Source: Cardiobacteriaceae bacterium (GTDB lineage: Bacteria; Pseudomonadota; Gammaproteobacteria; Cardiobacteriales; Cardiobacteriaceae). Taken from it: 64,000 nt of DNA. Both the position numbers and the translations under genes were made by a program. Positions 55,002 to 63,600 of the stretch are shown in pieces (positions within the stretch are counted from its first letter, which is position 1; the number at the start of each line of letters is the position of its first letter). The DNA lies in the NCBI GenBank assembly GCA_030529365.1, contig JAUMXB010000009.1, positions 1 through 64,000 on the forward strand, written 5' to 3'. The notes beneath the pieces were generated by a model. It saw nothing but the letters and a program-made list of their open reading frames with translations, was not told where the DNA came from and made no database searches.

Positions 55002-57079
55002 TGCGCCGTCCCCTCATCGATGACCGCATCCTCGCCACCCTGCCCGTCCTCATCGCCTGCGTTCTCGTCTCGCTCATCGTCAGCCTTCTCGAACGCCCCG
55101 ACTACAGCATCGCCCTCATGCTCGGCGTCATCGCCGGCGGCCTCACCGACATGGATCACCGCATCAGCGGCCGCCTGCAAAACCTCCTCATCATGCTCAT
55201 CGCCTTCTCCGCCGCCTCCATCGCCGTGCAGCTCGCGCGCGGCCATGCCTGGGCGATGGTCGCCGTAATGACCACCATCGCCTTTGCCGCCACCTTCCTC
55301 GGCGCACTCGACGGCCGCTACCGCACCCTCGCCTTCGGCACCCTTACCGTTGCCCTCTACACCATCCTGAGCGAGCAGCAAAGCGTCTCCCCGCCGCTGC
55401 ACACCCTGCTCCTCGTCTCCGGCGCCCTCCTCTACCAGCTCTGCACCCTCGCCTTCCACCTCCTCTACCCGCAGCGCCCCGTGCAAACCGCGCTCGCCGC
55501 CGCCTATGGCGCACTCGCAGACTACATCGCCGCCAAAGCCGCCTTCTTCGACCCCGACGAACGCGACCACCTCGACGAAGCCGAAGCCCGCCTTGCCGAC
55601 AAAAGCCGCCACATCATCGCCACCTTCAACCAGTGCCGCGACGCCCTCTTCGTCCGCCTCGGCCGGCAAACCCTGCAAGCGCGCAGCCAGCGCCAGTTGC
55701 GCGACTACTTCATCGCCCAGGACATCCACGAACGCATCAGCTCCAGCCACAGCGACTACCGCGAACTCACCGCCACCCTCGCCCACAGCGACACCCTCTT
55801 CCGCATCGCCCGCCTCATCCGCCTGCAAAGCCGCGCCTGCGGACGCATGGCGCGCGACCTCCTGCGCGAAACCCCTTACCGCCACGACCCCATCCTTGAC
55901 CGCGCCCTCACCGGCCTGCAACACGCCTGGCAACAGCGCCCCGCCGCCGCGCCCGACGTGGAACGCATCATCGCCAACCTCGCCCGCATCAACACCCAGC
56001 TCAGCCGCCTCGCCAGCGAAAACCACGCCGACGACCCGCCCGCCGACGCCCGTCTCGCCATGCCGCGCATCACCAGCCCCGGCGAAGCCCTGCGCACCCT
56101 CGCGCAACACCTCACCCTGCAATCCCCCTACTGCCGCCACGCCCTGCGCACCGCCATCCTCGCCTTCGCCAGCACCCTCGCCATCGAAACCCTGCACCTG
56201 CCGCTCGGCTACTGGATACTGCTCACCGCCATCTTCGTCATCCAGCCCAACTACGCCGCCACGCAAAGCAAAGTGCGCCAGCGCATCAGCGGCACCGTGG
56301 CCGGCGTCCTTGCTGGCGCCCTCATCCCCGTCCTCGCGCCCAGCCCCGTCACCCTCCTCACCCTGCAAACCCTCGCCATCACCCTCTTTTTCCACTTCCG
56401 CGCGCAAAGCTACAGCCACTCCACCTTCTTCATCACTATCCAGGTCTTCATCGGCTTTGCCGTCGCCGGCCATACGCCCGACCACCTCCTCCTCGCCCGC
56501 CTCGGCGACACCCTGCTCGGCGTCGGCATCGCCTGGCTCGGCGTCCACCTCCTCTGGCCCGACTGGCGCTACCACTCCCTCGCCGCCCTCGGCAAAGCCG
56601 CGCTGGAAAGCCAGGCCGCCTACCTGCGCGCCATCCTCGCGCAACACCAGGGCGCACAAACCGACGACATCGACTACCGCATCAGCCGCCGCCGCGCCCA
56701 CGAAAACGCCGCCATCCTCGCCCAATATGCCGCCGACAGCGCCCGCGACCCCGCGCGCTACCACCACAACGCCGCGCAAACCATCGTGCAGCACAACTAC
56801 CGCATCCTCGCCAGCCTCTCTGCCCTCGGCGCCAGCCGCCCCGACAGCCAGCAAGGCAACCATCCCGCCCCGGAACACACCTGCGCGGAAAACATCGCCG
56901 CCCTGCTGGAAAACAGCCCGCGCCTCGACAGCGCCACCCTCGACGCCCGCATCGAACCCCTGCGCCAGAACGCAAACAACGCCTCCCCAGCCGAACGCCA
57001 GCTCCAGCGCATCCTCGACCACCTCACCGCCCTGCACGGCGCACTACTGGGTATCAATACAAAAATAACGAAAAAATAG
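54998..57079 (+). CDS. yccS: YccS/YhfK-family FUSC membrane protein
   Basis: The 693-aa product has two membrane halves (residues ~10-160 and ~395-510), each with several hydrophobic segments, and cytoplasmic helical regions after each. WILLTAIFVIQPNYAATQSKV and RISGTVAGVLAGALIP fit the FUSC_2 domain. YccS-type proteins are putative efflux or aromatic-acid exporters. Its stop codon TAG is part of the AAAATAGT end of the repeat element after it. Confidence 0.88.
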   Translation: MMRRPLIDDRILATLPVLIACVLVSLIVSLLERPDYSIALMLGVIAGGLTDMDHRISGRLQNLLIMLIAFSAASIAVQLARGHAWAMVAVMTTIAFAATFLGALDGRYRTLAFGTLTVALYTILSEQQSVSPPLHTLLLVSGALLYQLCTLAFHLLYPQRPVQTALAAAYGALADYIAAKAAFFDPDERDHLDEAEARLADKSRHIIATFNQCRDALFVRLGRQTLQARSQRQLRDYFIAQDIHERISSSHSDYRELTATLAHSDTLFRIARLIRLQSRACGRMARDLLRETPYRHDPILDRALTGLQHAWQQRPAAAPDVERIIANLARINTQLSRLASENHADDPPADARLAMPRITSPGEALRTLAQHLTLQSPYCRHALRTAILAFASTLAIETLHLPLGYWILLTAIFVIQPNYAATQSKVRQRISGTVAGVLAGALIPVLAPSPVTLLTLQTLAITLFFHFRAQSYSHSTFFITIQVFIGFAVAGHTPDHLLLARLGDTLLGVGIAWLGVHLLWPDWRYHSLAALGKAALESQAAYLRAILAQHQGAQTDDIDYRISRRRAHENAAILAQYAADSARDPARYHHNAAQTIVQHNYRILASLSALGASRPDSQQGNHPAPEHTCAENIAALLENSPRLDSATLDARIEPLRQNANNASPAERQLQRILDHLTALHGALLGINTKITKK

Positions 57080-57158
57080 TTTATTTTTACCATTCATAAG
57101 CGCTTGTCTAGGTAAATTTTCTCACAAATAAGCGCTTATCGTGAGAAAATTTCTCACT
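57070..57158. repeat. AAGCGCTT intergenic element (copy 20)
   Basis: Two cores at 57098 and 57130 (32 bp), left end AAAAAATAGTTTATTTTTACC, right end TGAGAAAATTTCTCACTT. It contains the yccS stop. Confidence 0.83.
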
Positions 57159-57202
57159 TAGCAAACAGCATATCCCGTCTTTTTGCAGTTTGTAGGTACG
57201 GT

Positions 57203-57397
57203 TATAGCCAAATAAATAAAAAACAGAACGAGACTGTAGGTTGGTGGTGCATTTCGGCAGGCTCAATATCCGCCGTCAGGCGAACCCCAACATAATGAAT
57301 TCTAAAATGTTGGGGTTCGTGCTGCGCACGGTTATCGAGCTTGCCGAGATGCGCCACCAACCTACAGTCTGGACGTTTTTATGACGATTTCACTATA
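57203..57397. mobile_element. Long-hairpin MITE-like element (copy B, full)
   Basis: Flanked by TATAG at 57203 and CTATA at the right end. From 57236 to 57365 it is a ~130-bp imperfect palindrome: GTAGGTTGGTGG at the left arm and its inverse CCACCAACCTAC at the right, with CGGCAGGCTC-like steps and CGAACCCCAACAT near the loop. Outside the palindrome the flanks share AAAACAGAACGA and GACGTTTTTATGA blocks with copy A. No ORF. Confidence 0.8.
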
Positions 57398-57466
57398 GCC
57401 CGCAGGGCGTAACCGTACATGGCTTGCCCGTCGGCAAGCGCGACCGCCGTCTGCCCATCCCGTCCC

Positions 57467-57495
57467 TTCCGCTTTGCAGATGGCTTCCCTATAAT
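57467..57495 (+). promoter_or_regulatory. Sigma-70 promoter of arfA
   Basis: Consensus TATAAT at 57490-57495 and TTCCGC at 57467-57472, 17 bp apart. About 50 bp before the arfA ATG. The -35 is weak. Confidence 0.6.
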
Positions 57496-57544
57496 GCGCG
57501 CCCGCGGCAACCGCCGCCCTTGCAAAACCCCAGCGGAGACAGGC

Positions 57545-57688
57545 ATGAAAAGACGCGAACTGCATCTTGACCTGCTGCACAGCGGCAAATATCGCCAGCA
57601 GGTGGTCAAGGCCAAAAAAGGCAAAGGCGCTTATACCCGCTCAGCCAAACACAAAAAGCCCCGTTCACAGCATGACGGGGCTTTTTTT
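57545..57688 (+). CDS. arfA: Alternative ribosome-rescue factor A (ArfA), nonstop by design
   Basis: ATG 57545 opens a frame that starts MKRRELHLDLLHSGKYRQQV and contains KKGKGAYTRSAKH, matching the LHDPLFRQRV...KKGKGSYMRKGKH core of ArfA. ArfA recruits RF2 to ribosomes stalled without a stop codon. In Escherichia coli its own mRNA is cut inside the coding region, so it is made only when trans-translation fails. Here a perfect terminator lies inside the frame at 57653-57688 with no stop before it, so a transcript ending there encodes ~48 aa with no stop. If transcription reads on, the frame continues to 57832. Confidence 0.85.
57653..57688. terminator. Intragenic terminator in arfA
   Basis: 12-bp perfect stem AAAAAGCCCCGT / ACGGGGCTTTTT, 10-base loop, T-run. 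It lies in the arfA frame and also ends the fic gene from the other strand. Confidence 0.88.
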
Positions 57689-57701
57689 GCCTCACGATGG
57701 C

Positions 57702-58385
57702 CTATGCAAACGCCGCCACGATCCGCGCATATTGCGTCGCAAGAAATGCCCGCATCGCGGTTTTGTCGCCCGACTGGTAAAAATCCAGCATCAGACGGTG
57801 ATATTCCAGCTGGGCATCGGCGAAGATGGTGACGGGAGCAAAGCCATTGGCCATCAATACGCCGCTCATCATCAATTGTCCGGTGCGTTTGTTGCCGTCG
57901 TAGAAAAATTGCGCGCGGGCGGCATCGAGAAAGAGGCCGACGGCCTTGTCTGCCACGCTGTCGCTGTTGCGGAAAGCGTTCATCATGGCATCAAAGGCCT
58001 GCGCCAACGGCGCGCCAGCTGCTGGCGGACGGTAGTCCGTACCGGCAATGCCCACTTGCCCGCTTCTGAACGCCCCCACTGCCAGCGCTTCGTGCCGCGC
58101 GACGATGGTATTGATATGAATGAAATTGTCTTTGCTGACCGCAAATTCCCCGCTGCCTACCTGACGGATGATTTCCTGCCAGCCTGCGGCGATGTCCAGC
58201 ACTTGTTGCTGGTCGCTGAGCTTGTGGCCACCGACGGTGATGCCGGACAAGGTGGTCTGGATTTCCGGGAAGGTGAAGGGGTTGCCTTCCAGTTGCGCCA
58301 TTTGGAAGACGAAGTCCGGGCGCATTTTTTGCGCGATGAAGATCGCTTTGTCATGCCCCACCGCTTTGATTTGTTCTTTCTCCAT
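57702..58385 (-). CDS. Fic-domain protein with degenerate active-site motif
   Basis: The 227-aa product is a Fic-family protein. The Fic loop reads ARAQFFYDGNKRTG (around residues 157-169). The catalytic His of HPFxxGNxR is replaced by Gln159, and Pro by Phe, while DGNKR is retained. Near the N terminus is a LEGN sequence (residues 32-35) as in the inhibitory helix motif of class II Fic proteins, but the Ser/Thr four residues before the Glu is missing. It may be AMPylation-inactive or use another mechanism. Shares a terminator with arfA. Confidence 0.82.
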   Translation of the reverse strand: MEKEQIKAVGHDKAIFIAQKMRPDFVFQMAQLEGNPFTFPEIQTTLSGITVGGHKLSDQQQVLDIAAGWQEIIRQVGSGEFAVSKDNFIHINTIVARHEALAVGAFRSGQVGIAGTDYRPPAAGAPLAQAFDAMMNAFRNSDSVADKAVGLFLDAARAQFFYDGNKRTGQLMMSGVLMANGFAPVTIFADAQLEYHRLMLDFYQSGDKTAMRAFLATQYARIVAAFA

Positions 58386-58393
58386 AAAAACAC

Positions 58394-58449
58394 CAAAAAT
58401 AGTTGTTTTTTACCATTAATAAGCGCTTGTCATGCAAAATTTTCTCATG
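58394..58449. repeat. AAGCGCTT intergenic element (copy 21, single core)
   Basis: One core at 58421, left end CCAAAAATAGTTGTTTTTTA, right end TGCAAAATTTTCTCATG. Confidence 0.82.
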
Positions 58450-58484
58450 TTTTGCATGATTGAGATGCCACTCTGGCAGCTGCC

Positions 58485-60440
58485 CTATCCCTGCGTCTGC
58501 TCCGCCTCCCCCGGCGGCAGGATGAGGTCGCGCGGGCGTTCGCGGATCTGTTGCCACAGGGTACGCAGCAGTTTGCCGGTGCTGGGGATTTCGGTATCGC
58601 GGGCGCGCAGGGCGACGCGCAGGGCAAGGAAGAAGCTGACCCACAGGTTCACCAGCCCGATGAGCAGGACGTACAACAGCCCGAGCAGGAACGCGCCCAG
58701 GGCAAGATCGCCGCTGGTTGCGCTGTAGCTCAGGTTGGCCGAGGAGAAGGCGATGTGGCGGATGTCGAGCGGCAAGGCCAGCATGTGCCCGATAAAGGGC
58801 GTCATGCCGAGGAGGACGCCGAAGGCGAAATTGCCGTGCAGCGCGCCGAAATGGTCGTGCAGGTAGTCGGCCAGTCTGGCGCGTCTGCGTTCGCCGAGGA
58901 AGGCCAGACCGGGATGGGCGGAGAGGCGTTCGCGCAGGCGCAGGTAATCGGCGCGATTGTCGTAATAGCCGGAGATGAGGCCCGCGCAGAAAAGCCAGAG
59001 CGCGGCGATGGCGGCATACCACAGCGCCGGCACGGGTTCGATGGCATGCAGCTGGTAGGCCACTTCCTTGCCGGTCAACAGCGGCGCGCCGCTGAACTGG
59101 CGATACAGCCAGGCGACCAGGGCGGCGGTGAGCATGGCGAGCGTCAGATTGCCGAGCACGGCGACGGTCTGGCTGCGGTTGACGCTGATCAATAGCTGCG
59201 AGAGATGCTTTTCCAGGCTGCGGCTGTTTTGCCCCTGTTCGACGGCGCTGGCGATGCTCGCGGCCGTCATCGCCGGCTGCTTGGTGGCGATGGTGCAGCC
59301 GAGGATATGCACAATGACGAAGCCGATACCGTAGTTGAGCGAGACCAGCACGGCATTCCAGAAGGGCGGTATGGCCCAGCGCCCAATCTGGATCTTGATG
59401 AGCGCCATGAGCGCGATGATGATGCCGGCGCCGGCGGCCGAGACGAACATCTGCGCGTATTCCCGGCGCGTGGTGGTGATGTAGTGCTCGCCGTGGTGGC
59501 TTTTGCTGGCGCTGATGCTTTTGCTGAGCATGCCGGTGGTGGTGCGGGCGAAGGTGCGGATGCTGTGCTGTTCGAGGCCGCTCGTCACCATTTGCCCGAG
59601 TTGCTCGAGAAAGGCGCGTGCGCTTTTCTCCGCGCTGTCGCTCATCAGAATGGCGAGTATGCCTTCGAGGCGGTCCACGCTCTGCTCGAGGCGCTCCAGC
59701 AAATGACCGGTGGCCAGCGACGCGCCGCTGTGATTGCCGACGCGCTTCAGGCGGGCAATCTGCTCGCGGCTCTGGTCGAGCATCACGGCAATCTGCGCGC
59801 GATCCTGCGCATCGTCGCGCCGCTCCTCGCCGCGTTCGCCGTCGATATAGCACTGCACCTCGCGTTGCAGGCTGACGAAGGGCGAATCGTATTCGAGCAG
59901 CCGCGGATCGAGGCGGATCAGGTCGGGATCGAGATCTTCCGCGGCAATCCACAGGCTCAGCATCTCCGCCGCATAGAGCAGTTCATTGCGCACATGGCGC
60001 GTGCTTTGTTCGCCGTGCGCATGGCCAAGCTGGCGGTACAGCATCAGCCATTGCAAAGGCGGAATGGTATTGAGCCAATCGAGATCGCCGGGGCGCAACA
60101 CGGTTTGCAGCAAGTCGCCAAGATTGTGGGCATCGCGCGGCGGCGGATTGACGCGATCATACAGGCGGCGCTTGAGCTCGCGCACGAAGCCGTGCCGCGA
60201 ATAAATGCCGGTCTGCACGAAGCCGGTATAGAGCGAGGCATGTTGCAGCCAATGATGAAAAAGCGCGGACAGATGCGCATTGGCTTCGCTGTGCTGCTTC
60301 AGCGCATCGAGAAACTCGCGCAGAGCATCGGCGGCGTTGTCCGCACCGCGCAGATAGGCGGCAAAATCTTGCAGGGCCTGCTGGAAACGGTTGCTTTGCA
60401 ATAACTGGTCCAGCAACGTGGAAGTGGTAATTTTTCTCAT
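58485..60440 (-). CDS. SpcR/Gcr-type (COG4389, 'site-specific recombinase') membrane protein
   Basis: The 651-aa product has a long N-terminal helical part (residues ~1-330), then six to seven transmembrane segments. The family is annotated as site-specific recombinase, but the membrane topology makes that role unlikely; function is unknown. ATG 60440 (MRKITTSTLLDQL) was chosen. The start region ATGAGAAAAATT resembles the TGAGAAAA end of the repeat element beside it, which may supply the start codon. Confidence 0.75.
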   Translation of the reverse strand: MRKITTSTLLDQLLQSNRFQQALQDFAAYLRGADNAADALREFLDALKQHSEANAHLSALFHHWLQHASLYTGFVQTGIYSRHGFVRELKRRLYDRVNPPPRDAHNLGDLLQTVLRPGDLDWLNTIPPLQWLMLYRQLGHAHGEQSTRHVRNELLYAAEMLSLWIAAEDLDPDLIRLDPRLLEYDSPFVSLQREVQCYIDGERGEERRDDAQDRAQIAVMLDQSREQIARLKRVGNHSGASLATGHLLERLEQSVDRLEGILAILMSDSAEKSARAFLEQLGQMVTSGLEQHSIRTFARTTTGMLSKSISASKSHHGEHYITTTRREYAQMFVSAAGAGIIIALMALIKIQIGRWAIPPFWNAVLVSLNYGIGFVIVHILGCTIATKQPAMTAASIASAVEQGQNSRSLEKHLSQLLISVNRSQTVAVLGNLTLAMLTAALVAWLYRQFSGAPLLTGKEVAYQLHAIEPVPALWYAAIAALWLFCAGLISGYYDNRADYLRLRERLSAHPGLAFLGERRRARLADYLHDHFGALHGNFAFGVLLGMTPFIGHMLALPLDIRHIAFSSANLSYSATSGDLALGAFLLGLLYVLLIGLVNLWVSFFLALRVALRARDTEIPSTGKLLRTLWQQIRERPRDLILPPGEAEQTQG

Positions 60441-60515
60441 AAAGAAGCGCTTCTCGCGGTAAAAAATCACTATATCAAGCGCTTGTTATAGTAGTTTTTT
60501 ATCATATTCAAACGC
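60427..60515. repeat. AAGCGCTT intergenic element (copy 22)
   Basis: Cores at 60445 and 60477 (32 bp). CACTATATCAAGCGCTTG lies within. It overlaps the start of the SpcR-like gene. Confidence 0.78.
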
Positions 60516-60638
60516 TTGCGGCGTGCCAGTGTAGCATAACCGGCTGCGGGCAAAAGCCTTTTGCCAAACCGCCACGCCATCGGGCCGCGTTCGGGATTTG
60601 GTATTACAATCTCCGTTCCGCCAACCACCTCCCCTTTC

Positions 60639-63600
60639 ATGACCACCCCCGCCACCGACCTTCCCCTCACCGGCCATGCCCTGATCGAAGCCTCCGCCGG
60701 CACCGGCAAAACCTGGACGCTCACCGGCATCCTTCTGCGCCTGCTCATCGAAGCCGGGCACGAACCGCGCCACATCGTCGCCACCACCTTCACCCGCGCC
60801 GCCGCCACGGAAATGCGCCAGCGCATCTACGCGCGGGTGGACAGCTTCCGCGCCCTGCTCCTCGCCATCATCCAGGCCTATGGCGATGACCCGGCCCTGC
60901 TCGCCGATGACGACGCCCTCATTCCCCGTCTCTTCGCCCATCTCGACAGCCTCCCCGCCAGCAAGGATGCCCCGCACAGCGATGCCATCAACCGCCACAT
61001 CCTGCACCATGTTCTCGAAGAACAAGGACTGGACGGCCTCATCCACGCCTACCGGCAAACCCTGCTCGCCGGGCAAACGCTGGACCAGCTCTTCATCGGC
61101 ACGCTGGACAGCCTGTGCCAGCGCTGGCTGCACGAACTCGCGCTGGAAAGCGGCATCGACACCATCCGCATCAATACCGAACCTAACGCCATCGCCCAGC
61201 TCACCCACGACCACCTGCGCCGCTATTATCAGGAACAGGCGCAGACCGATGCCGCGCGCTTCGCCGCCTTTTACGCGCAGGCCCCCTCGCCCGCCGACCA
61301 CCTCAGTGCCGCCAAAACCGCCCTCAACTACGGCAGCGCCCCTTTCGTCGCCATGCCCCCGCCCCCTTTCGATCCTGCCGCCCGCGCTGCCGCCCTGCAT
61401 ACCCTTGCATCCTTCACGTCCGCAGACCTCGCCGACGCACAAGCGACTATCGCTGCCGCCGTCGCCGCCGACTATCTCACAGCCAAGCGCGCCCTCGTTC
61501 TCCACGCCCACGCCCTGCCTGACGCCGTATCTGCCCTCATTCAGCAGCAAGCGCCCGACGAGACAGCAGAAAAATGGCTCGCAGGCCTTGCCAAAACCAT
61601 GCAATCCGCCGCCAGCGGCGCCGATCCATTCAAGAAAAAAGCCGACCTCGCCGCGCGTCAGGCGCTCACCGCCCATCCCATCCTCGCCGCCATCCATGCC
61701 GCTGACAACGCCCGCCTGGCCTTTGCCGACGTGCTTGCCCACATGCAGGCGCAAAGCCTTGCCGGCAGCAGCGACCACGTGCGCCAGCATCTTGCCGCCG
61801 CCCTGCGGCAAAGCGGCGAAACCACCTACAGCGAACTCCTCGCCCGCCTCAACGCCATCCTGGCCGACAAGCCCGCGCTCGCCGCCTACCTCGCGCACCG
61901 CTATCCCGTCATCCTCGTCGATGAATCGCAGGATCTCAACCACGAACAGGCCGAACTCATCCGCCGCATCTATCTTCAGCCGCACCACAGCGGCTTCTGC
62001 CTGCTGGTCGGCGACCCCAAGCAAGCCATCTACCGCTTCCGCGGCAGCGACGTCGCCAACTACACCACCCTCAAGGACCGCATCCCGCATCACGCCAGCC
62101 TCGAGCACAACTTCCGCTCCGCGCCCGCGCTGATCGCCGCCCTGAACGCCGCCTACCAACACCCCGACATCGCCACCCTCGGCGAAAACATTGCCTACCA
62201 GCCCATGCAGGCCGCCAACGCCGAGCGCCCGCTCGTCCTGCGCGACGGCAGCGCCATCGCCCACCCCCTGCAAACCCTTGCCGTGCAAGCAACCGCCGAC
62301 GCCCCCCTCGCCATCCGCGACCTCATCCGCCACCTCACCAGCGCACAGAGCCAATGGCTGCGCCGCGGCAACGGCGGCCTTACCCGCCTTGAGCCGCGCG
62401 ACATCATGGTGCTCGCCCACAGCAACCGCAGCCTGCAAACCATCGAAACCGTTCTGCACCAGGCCGGCATCGCCTGCGAGCGCGAAGCCGACAGCAGCCT
62501 GTTTGCGCAAAGCGTCGCCCACGAAATGCAATGGCTGCTCGCCGCCATCCTCGAACCCGCCGACAGCGCCGTCGTCCGCCGTCTCCTCGCCGGCAAGTTC
62601 TACGGCTTCGACCTCGCCACCCTCGATACCCTCGCGAGCACGCCCGAATTTGCCGCCTTCCACGCCCGCCTCGGCGAAGCCGGGCAACGCTGGGCGCAAA
62701 GCGGCCTGCTCGCCGCCCTGCAAACCCTGTGGCGGCACGACCCGTGGCCGGGCAATATCTGGACGCGGCTCGCCAGCCAACCCCATCCGCACCACCTGCG
62801 CGACCTGCTCGATCTGCGCCGCCTCCAGGAAATCATCGCCGCGCACGAACAGCCGCCGCGCCGCTTTCTCGACTGGTGGCAACGCCAGCTCGCCGAACCG
62901 CCCACCGCCGAATGGGCGCTCGCCCTGCCCCTGCCCGGCAGCAATGCCGTGCGCCTCATGACCATCCACAAATCCAAGGGATTGCAAGCGCCAGTCGTCA
63001 TCCTCGCCAGCATGAGAGAACAGAAAACGCCCCAAGCGCACGACGTCCACGCCTTCCACCGCGACGGCGCCCTGTGGCTCGCCACCGGCAACAGCGACGA
63101 CGACAGCCGCGCCCGCATCGCCACGGAAAACGACGCCGAAGCGCGACGCCTGCTCTACGTCGCCCTCACCCGCGCCGAAGACCTGCTTTTCATCGCCCAG
63201 CGCAAACAACCCCCCGCCGTCCTCAAGCGCTGGCAGGAAAGCGCCGCCCCGCACCTGCACACCCTCGACCTCGCCGCCATGGAAAGCAGCTTGCCCGAAC
63301 CCGTCACATTCGCCGCACCGCCGCCTGCCACGCCACCCCTCCGCCTCGCCCCGCTGCCGCCCCAGCACAAGCGCGGCTGGCGCAAGACCAGCTTTACCGC
63401 CCTCGCCCGCAACATCCCGGCCGCCCTCGAAGACACCGCCATCCATACCAGCCTCGACCTCGAACTCGCCCAGGAATGGCGCGACAGCGCCGACCCGCCC
63501 GCGGACACCCTCCCCATTGCCTTTGCCTTCCCGCGCGGCCCGCAAGCCGGCAGCTTCCTGCACGAAGCGCTGGAAAAAATCCGCCCCGAGCGCCGCCCGC

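Noticed and set aside
54842-57037. 731-codon minus-strand frame opposite cinA-like/yccS
   Set aside because: Gly/Glu/Val-rich shadow frame with no family features; both sense genes are clear.
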